From Knufia peltigerae (taxonomy: Eukaryota > Ascomycota > Eurotiomycetes > Chaetothyriales > Trichomeriaceae), in assembly GCA_030247855.1 (NCBI GenBank), contig JAPDRN010000272.1:1-10310 (forward strand): 10,310 nucleotides of DNA, written 5' to 3'. The stretch's first letter is position 1; each line of letters begins with the position of its first letter. This document shows, piece after piece, positions 6,779 to 10,310 of the stretch. The notes beneath the pieces were generated by a model. That model worked only from the letters and a program-made list of their open reading frames with translations, ran no database searches and had not been told where the DNA came from. The position numbers and the translations under genes are program-made.

Positions 6779-7773
6779 TCCTCGCCTCCGAAATCGGTGC
6801 GGAAGGCTTCGGCGGCAATGCCGCGTTCGCGCAGGTACGGAATAAGCGCATCGGTGTTGCCGTGGGTGGCGATGATCCTCCGTGCGCCGGTCTGCGTGAT
6901 GGTCTGCAGCAGCGCCGGCCAATCGGCATGGTCGGAGATCACGAAGCCGCGGTCGACGTTGCGGCGCCGACGATTGCCGCGCAACTGCATCCAGCCCGAG
7001 GCGAAACCGAGCTGGTGGCGACCGAACCGGCGCAGCCAGGGCGTGCCGGCGGCCGAGGGCGGCGCCAGGATCAGCTGGCCTGCGGCATCGGCCTGACGTC
7101 CCTGTTCGGCAACCGTGAGCGTTTCGAGCATGGGTACGCTGGCCTGCCGATAGACGGCGACGCCGTTGGCGATAGCGCCATGCAGCCACGCGGGCTGGTC
7201 ATCCACCGCGCGCAGCTCGGCAAGCACGCGTTGCGCCTTGCCCAGCGCGTAGCAGAGCAGCACGGCCGCTTCCCCCCGCAGCGCGCACTCGCGACGCCAG
7301 GCGGCGATCTCTGCCGCCACGGCGCGTGTATCGGGCCAGCGATAGATCGGCAGCGCAAAGGTCGCTTCGGTGATGAAGGTATCGCAGGGCACCACTTCGA
7401 ACGGGGCGCAGGTGGGGTCGGGCTGTCGCTTGTAATCTCCCGACGCCACCCAGACCTGCTCTCCGTCATCGATGCGCACCTGCGACGAACCGAGCACGTG
7501 GCCGGCCGGATGCAGCGATACCTGCACCCGGCCCAGCGCGAACGGCACGCCCTCGGCATGCGCGTGCAGCGGCACATCGCCCAGGCGCCAGCGCAGGATC
7601 GGCACGCTGCCTGTGCTGCAGTGGTATTCGCCCATGCCGGGTCGCGCATGGTCGCCATGGCCATGGGTGATGACCGCGCGCGGTACTGGCCGCCAGGGAT
7701 CGATATGGAAATCGCCTGCCGCGCAGTACAGCCCTTCCGGCCGCAGTACCACCAGATCGTCATTGCCTGCCAT
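6775..7773 (-). CDS. Ligase-associated DNA damage response exonuclease (beta-CASP MBL fold)
   Basis: The 332-aa product has a metallo-beta-lactamase/beta-CASP nuclease fold, the family of SNM1/Pso2 and CPSF-73. Metal motif 2 is HGHGDH (residues 37-42), motif 3 lies in HPAGHVLGSSQV (88-99), motif 4 is D113 in SGDYK, and beta-CASP motifs A, B and C are probably E136 (TEATFALP), H282 (SDHADW) and H304 (THGN). It probably degrades DNA to prepare ends for the adjacent ligase. That role is inferred from the cluster. The ATG at 7773 is the only plausible start: homology-like sequence begins at once, and the longer frame continues antisense through aidB. An overlapping ATG at 7778 is out of frame. 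It is the first gene of the four-gene operon, and its stop overlaps the ligase start (6775-6778). Confidence 0.93.
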   Translation of the reverse strand: MAGNDDLVVLRPEGLYCAAGDFHIDPWRPVPRAVITHGHGDHARPGMGEYHCSTGSVPILRWRLGDVPLHAHAEGVPFALGRVQVSLHPAGHVLGSSQVRIDDGEQVWVASGDYKRQPDPTCAPFEVVPCDTFITEATFALPIYRWPDTRAVAAEIAAWRRECALRGEAAVLLCYALGKAQRVLAELRAVDDQPAWLHGAIANGVAVYRQASVPMLETLTVAEQGRQADAAGQLILAPPSAAGTPWLRRFGRHQLGFASGWMQLRGNRRRRNVDRGFVISDHADWPALLQTITQTGARRIIATHGNTDALIPYLRERGIAAEAFRTDFGGEE

Positions 7774-7887
7774 GCCATCACTGTGGCGTGGTGGTCGTGC
7801 ACACCGCGAGAATCGGCCTGAACGCGGGGTTGCCGGACGATACGGCACAATCGGGCCGCACACCTCTTGCCGGCGGGGAAGGAACCG
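7774..7887. promoter_or_regulatory. Divergent control region between the repair operon and aidB
   Basis: These 114 bp separate two divergent start codons and must hold both promoters, unless the operon reads from within aidB. On the plus strand CACAAT (7846-7851) is a candidate -10 box in the string GGCACAAT-CGGGC, also seen before the monooxygenase gene. No good -35 box is present at the right distance; TTGCCG at 7830-7835 is only 10 bp away. The minus strand shows no clear promoter. I see no match to the E. coli Ada box and no LexA-type palindrome. GGGGAAGGAA at 7875-7884 is the aidB ribosome site. Confidence 0.5.
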
Positions 7888-9525
7888 ATGAGTGGACCGA
7901 GCTTCAACAGCAGCGCTCCCTACGAAACCCACGTGGTGCTCAACCAGCCGCCGCCGTTCGCTGGCCGGCAGCTGTGGACCGACGACATCGCATTGATGGA
8001 GGCCGTGCAGCGCGAGGGCGCGGCGGCGTTCGCACCGCGGTTGGCGGCGTACGGAGGGCTGGCTGGCGACGCGCTGTACCGGCTGGGCTTCGATGCCAAC
8101 CGCGATCGCCCGCGCCTGCGCACCCATGATGCGCAGGGACATCGCATCGACACCGTGGAGTTCCATCCGTCGTATCACCAGTTGATGCAGACGGCCAAGG
8201 AGCATGGCGTTGCCGGGCTGTCCTGGCATGAGCCACAGCCCGGCGCCCATGTCGCGCGCGCTGCGCTGAGCTACCTGCACCACCAGGCCGAGGCGGGCAC
8301 CAGCTGCCCGTTGACCATGACCCATGCAGCGGTAGCCGTGCTGCGCGGGCAGCCGCATCTGGCCGAGTGGTCGCGCAAGGCCGCCGCACCGGTATACGAC
8401 CCGCGTGATGTGCCGGTGGCCGACAAGGCCGGCATCACCCTGGGCATGGGCATGACCGAGAAGCAGGGTGGCTCGGACGTGCGCGCCAACACCACCCGCG
8501 CCGAACCCATCGATGGCGAGCGCTATCGACTGATCGGGCACAAGTGGTTCTTCTCCGCACCGATGTGCGATGGCTTTCTGGTACTGGCGCAGGCGCCGGC
8601 CGGATTGACCTGCTTGTTGATGCCACGGCGGCTGGCCGACGGCGATCGCAATGCGTTCCGCCTGATGCGCTTGAAGGACAAGCTGGGCGACTGGGCCAAC
8701 GCATCCAGCGAAGTGGAGTTCTGTGGTGCACAGGCCTGGCGGGTGGGCGAGGAAGGACGCGGCGTGGCCACCATCATCGGCATGGTGATGATGACCCGGC
8801 TGGACTGCATGCTGGGCGCTGCGGCGGAAATGCGCATGGCGCTGGCGCAGGCACTGCACCACGCACGGCATCGGCGCACCTTTGGCAAGCCGCTGCTGGA
8901 CCATCCGCTGATGGCCAACGTGCTGGCCGATCTGGCGCTGGAATCGGAAGCCGCCACGGTGCTGGCAATGCGTATCGCGCGCGCGGTCGATCACGCCGGC
9001 AGTGATCCGGCGGAGGCCGCATTTGCGCGGCTGGGCACGGCATTGGGCAAGTACTGGATATGCAAGCGTGCGCCTGCGTTCGTCAACGAAGCACAGGAAT
9101 GCCTGGGCGGTGCCGGCTACGTGGAGGAATCGATGTTGCCGCGCCTGTACCGGCAGGCACCGTTGAATTCGATCTGGGAGGGCAGCGGCAACATCCAGTG
9201 CCTGGATGTGCTGCGCGCGCTGGCGCGCGAACCGGAGGTGCTGGCGACACTGCACGGTGAGCTGGAGGCGGTGGCCGACCGTGATGTGCGCTATGCGGCG
9301 GCGCTGCAGCAGTGGCGCGATGCGGCGGCACCGGAGGAGGCACAGGCGCGGGTGTTCTGCGAACGAACTGCATTGCTGCTGCAGGCGGCGTTGTTGCTGC
9401 GTGCACGCAGTCCGATGGCTGATGCGTTCATCCGCAGCCGGCTGCAGGGCGAACACGGGTTGGCATTCGGCACGCTGCCGGCCGGGGTGGATGTGGCGGG
9501 GATGCTGGCGCGCGCGCTGCCGTAG
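7888..9525 (+). CDS. aidB: AidB-like acyl-CoA dehydrogenase-fold protein (DNA alkylation response)
   Basis: The 545-aa product closely resembles E. coli AidB in length and motifs. That flavoprotein is induced in the Ada adaptive response, binds DNA and limits damage by alkylating agents. Visible family signatures are VLNQPPP near the N terminus (residues 17-23), MTEKQGGSD (189-197), GHKWFFSAP (217-225), RLKDKLGDWANAS (261-273) and NSIWEGSGNIQCLDVLR (427-443). The C-terminal helical extension of about 100 residues separates AidB from ordinary acyl-CoA dehydrogenases (about 380-400 aa). I chose the ATG at 7888 because a purine-rich ribosome site (7875-7884) lies just upstream; a TTG seven codons earlier is poorer. 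It is divergent from the exonuclease-ligase-helicase-pdeM operon. A catabolic acyl-CoA dehydrogenase is unlikely because no beta-oxidation partners are nearby. Enzyme activity of AidB proteins is uncertain. Confidence 0.93.
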   Translation: MSGPSFNSSAPYETHVVLNQPPPFAGRQLWTDDIALMEAVQREGAAAFAPRLAAYGGLAGDALYRLGFDANRDRPRLRTHDAQGHRIDTVEFHPSYHQLMQTAKEHGVAGLSWHEPQPGAHVARAALSYLHHQAEAGTSCPLTMTHAAVAVLRGQPHLAEWSRKAAAPVYDPRDVPVADKAGITLGMGMTEKQGGSDVRANTTRAEPIDGERYRLIGHKWFFSAPMCDGFLVLAQAPAGLTCLLMPRRLADGDRNAFRLMRLKDKLGDWANASSEVEFCGAQAWRVGEEGRGVATIIGMVMMTRLDCMLGAAAEMRMALAQALHHARHRRTFGKPLLDHPLMANVLADLALESEAATVLAMRIARAVDHAGSDPAEAAFARLGTALGKYWICKRAPAFVNEAQECLGGAGYVEESMLPRLYRQAPLNSIWEGSGNIQCLDVLRALAREPEVLATLHGELEAVADRDVRYAAALQQWRDAAAPEEAQARVFCERTALLLQAALLLRARSPMADAFIRSRLQGEHGLAFGTLPAGVDVAGMLARALP

Positions 9526-9556
9526 GTGACGGCCAACGGCGTAGCCCCTCGTGGTG

Positions 9557-9582
9557 GGCGCTGCTGGAGTGTGAGCAGCGCC
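9557..9582. terminator. Hairpin just downstream of aidB
   Basis: A perfect 9-bp stem (GGCGCTGCT at 9557-9565 with AGCAGCGCC at 9574-9582, loop of 8 nt) begins 31 nt after the aidB stop. It has no T run, so it would be a Rho-dependent pause or 3'-end stabilising hairpin rather than an intrinsic terminator. Its right arm overlaps the left end of element C. Confidence 0.4.
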
Positions 9583-9681
9583 GCGCGGGTGCGCTGCGCA
9601 GGGGGCGCTGCAAGTACGTCCCTGTAAGCTCGGTCGCCGCATCCATGCGGCTCACGCCCCTGCGCAGCCCACCCGCGCGGC
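9580..9681. repeat. Large stem-loop repeat element C
   Basis: Arms 9580-9607 and 9655-9681 are inverted complements over 27-28 bp, with one mismatch and one 1-nt length difference in a C run. The 47-nt loop (9608-9654) contains a perfect 7-bp inner hairpin, GCCGCAT (9636-9642) with ATGCGGC (9645-9651). The layout, a long GC-rich outer stem plus short inner hairpin, matches elements A and B, but the loop sequence differs, so it is probably a second family. I have an uncertain memory of this loop as a dispersed sequence in Stenotrophomonas and Xanthomonas. It lies between the convergent aidB and lipoprotein genes. Confidence 0.65.
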
Positions 9682-9691
9682 CTTGGACGGT

Positions 9692-9714
9692 TTCCGTGCG
9701 CGTCCAGCACGGAA
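9692..9714. repeat. Small inverted repeat
   Basis: TTCCGTGC (9692-9699) and GCACGGAA (9707-9714) form a perfect 8-bp stem with a 7-nt loop. It is followed on the plus strand by purine-rich sequence (9711-9741), so it is not a terminator in that direction. Its role is unknown. Confidence 0.4.
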
Positions 9715-9737
9715 TCAACAGAAGAAGCGAAAAGCAG

Positions 9738-9764
9738 AAAAGCCGCGGCGATGCCGCGGCTTTT
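9738..9764. terminator. Bidirectional intrinsic terminator
   Basis: A perfect 12-bp stem (9738-9749 with 9753-9764, loop GAT) consists of an AAAA-flanked GCCGCGGC core ending in TTTT. The T run on the plus strand continues TTTTCCTCT, and the minus strand reads TTTTCTGCTTTTC. It can stop both the aidB transcript and the convergent lipoprotein transcript, whose stop codon is 69 nt away. This is the only strong intrinsic terminator in the window. Confidence 0.85.
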
Positions 9765-9767
9765 CCT

Positions 9768-9791
9768 CTAGAGCCGAGCACGGGCTCGGCT
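9768..9791 (+). repeat. REP-like repeat 1 (SMAG type)
   Basis: A CTAG head is followed by a perfect 8-bp stem (AGCCGAGC at 9772-9779 with GCTCGGCT at 9784-9791, loop ACGG). The form matches the GTAG-headed SMAG REP sequences of S. maltophilia apart from C for G at the first base. It immediately follows the intrinsic terminator. Confidence 0.6.
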
Positions 9792-9797
9792 TATCCG

Positions 9798-9820
9798 GTA
9801 GCGCCGGATCATGCCCGGCG
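9798..9820 (+). repeat. REP-like repeat 2 (SMAG type)
   Basis: A GTAG head (9798-9801) is followed by a 6-bp stem (CGCCGG at 9802-9807 with CCGGCG at 9815-9820, 7-nt loop). It has the same orientation as repeat 1, 6 bp away, so the two form a direct REP pair just past the lipoprotein stop codon. Confidence 0.6.
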
Positions 9821-9832
9821 AACGCGAAGGCC

Positions 9833-10243
9833 TTAGTGCTTGGCTTCTTCCTTGGCGGCAGTGGTCTTGGCGTCGTCGGCCACATCGCGAGCCTTGTCGG
9901 CAACCTTCTGCGCGGCATCGGCGGTGGCATCGCTGGCGTGGGCGGCAGCATCGGTCGCTGCGACCTTGGCCTTGTCGGCCGCGTTGGCGGTGGCAGCTGC
10001 GGCGCTGTCCAGCGCCTGCTGGGTGTCGGCGGCTGCCTGCTCGGAGGCGGCGGCGGTCTTGTCGGCGGCGTCACGGGTGGCTGCGGCGGCCTTGTCGACG
10101 GCATCGCGTGCGGCGGCACCGGCGCTGTCGGCGGCCTGCGCGGCGTCCTGCTTGGCCTGTTCGGCTTCCGGGCCCTTGCAGGCAGCCAGTGCGAGCAGCA
10201 GGGAGGCGGCCAGCAGGGTGGTGGTCAGCGGGCGAATCTTCAT
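9833..10243 (-). CDS. Alanine-rich lipoprotein with LEA-like 11-residue repeats
   Basis: The 136-aa product begins with a lipoprotein signal peptide: a basic N terminus, a hydrophobic run (residues 7-21) and lipobox L19-A20-A21-C22. Residue +2 after the Cys is Lys, not Asp, so outer-membrane sorting is expected. From residue 34 to 132 the mature chain can be laid out as nine 11-residue units such as ARDAVDKAAAA, TRDAADKTAAA and ADKAKVAATDA, ending in a charged tail. Alanine with periodic Asp/Lys is the pattern of group 3 LEA and apolipoprotein-like amphipathic helices, which suggests a long rod-like or stress-folding helix in the periplasm. The ATG at 10243 was chosen because the signal peptide starts there and GGAG lies 7 nt upstream; the longer frame to 10288 would bury the signal. 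Function is not known. Envelope stabilisation is inference. Confidence 0.85.
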   Translation of the reverse strand: MKIRPLTTTLLAASLLLALAACKGPEAEQAKQDAAQAADSAGAAARDAVDKAAAATRDAADKTAAASEQAAADTQQALDSAAAATANAADKAKVAATDAAAHASDATADAAQKVADKARDVADDAKTTAAKEEAKH

Positions 10244-10310
10244 GGCGGTCTCCGGTACTGCAATGGATGGGGACGCCAGCCTATTCATACCGTTGTGAAG
10301 ACGTGGTGGT

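Noticed and set aside
7867..7887. TTG start for aidB seven codons upstream
   Set aside because: The ATG at 7888 has a purine-rich ribosome site at normal spacing, and TTG at 7867 does not.
7774..9642. Long N-terminal extension of the exonuclease frame through aidB
   Set aside because: It is antisense to the well-supported aidB gene. The nuclease fold starts directly after the ATG at 7773.

Overview
The window is GC-rich chromosomal DNA from a gammaproteobacterium of the Xanthomonadaceae, most likely Stenotrophomonas. The main clues are two REP-like hairpins headed by GTAG or CTAG (9768-9820), which look like the SMAG repeats of S. maltophilia, together with the codon bias and protein style. 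This placement is inference from the sequence alone.

Layout. Positions 1-332 hold no gene that can be defended. They carry two large stem-loop elements (27-118 and 162-263) that share a core in opposite orientations but have unrelated outer arms. A solitary FAD-dependent monooxygenase follows (333-1601, +), then a small conserved-looking protein of unknown function behind a strong Shine-Dalgarno (1780-2049, +). From 7773 down to 2084 on the minus strand lies a tight four-gene operon. In transcription order it encodes a beta-CASP metallo-beta-lactamase exonuclease, an ATP-dependent DNA ligase, an Lhr-Core type DEXH helicase and the metallophosphoesterase endonuclease PdeM (MPE). The first two junctions are ATGA overlaps and the third is an 11-nt overlap. 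Divergent from the operon, across 114 bp, is aidB (7888-9525, +), a flavin acyl-CoA-dehydrogenase-fold protein of the DNA-alkylation response. The 307-bp gap after aidB contains a 9-bp hairpin, a third large stem-loop of the same architecture as the first two, a 12-bp bidirectional intrinsic terminator and two REP-like repeats. The last gene (9833-10243, -) encodes an alanine-rich lipoprotein made of LEA-like 11-residue repeats.

Function. Positions 2084-9525 form a DNA-repair island: nuclease, ligase, ssDNA translocase, ssDNA endonuclease and a divergent alkylation-response protein, probably sharing a control region. The four-gene cluster is a known conserved 'ligase-associated DNA damage response' set, with enzymes studied in Pseudomonas putida, but its pathway role is still poorly defined. 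The least explained material is the set of three large stem-loops with conserved or structured loops and private arms. No tRNA, rRNA, CRISPR array, transposase or phage gene was seen.
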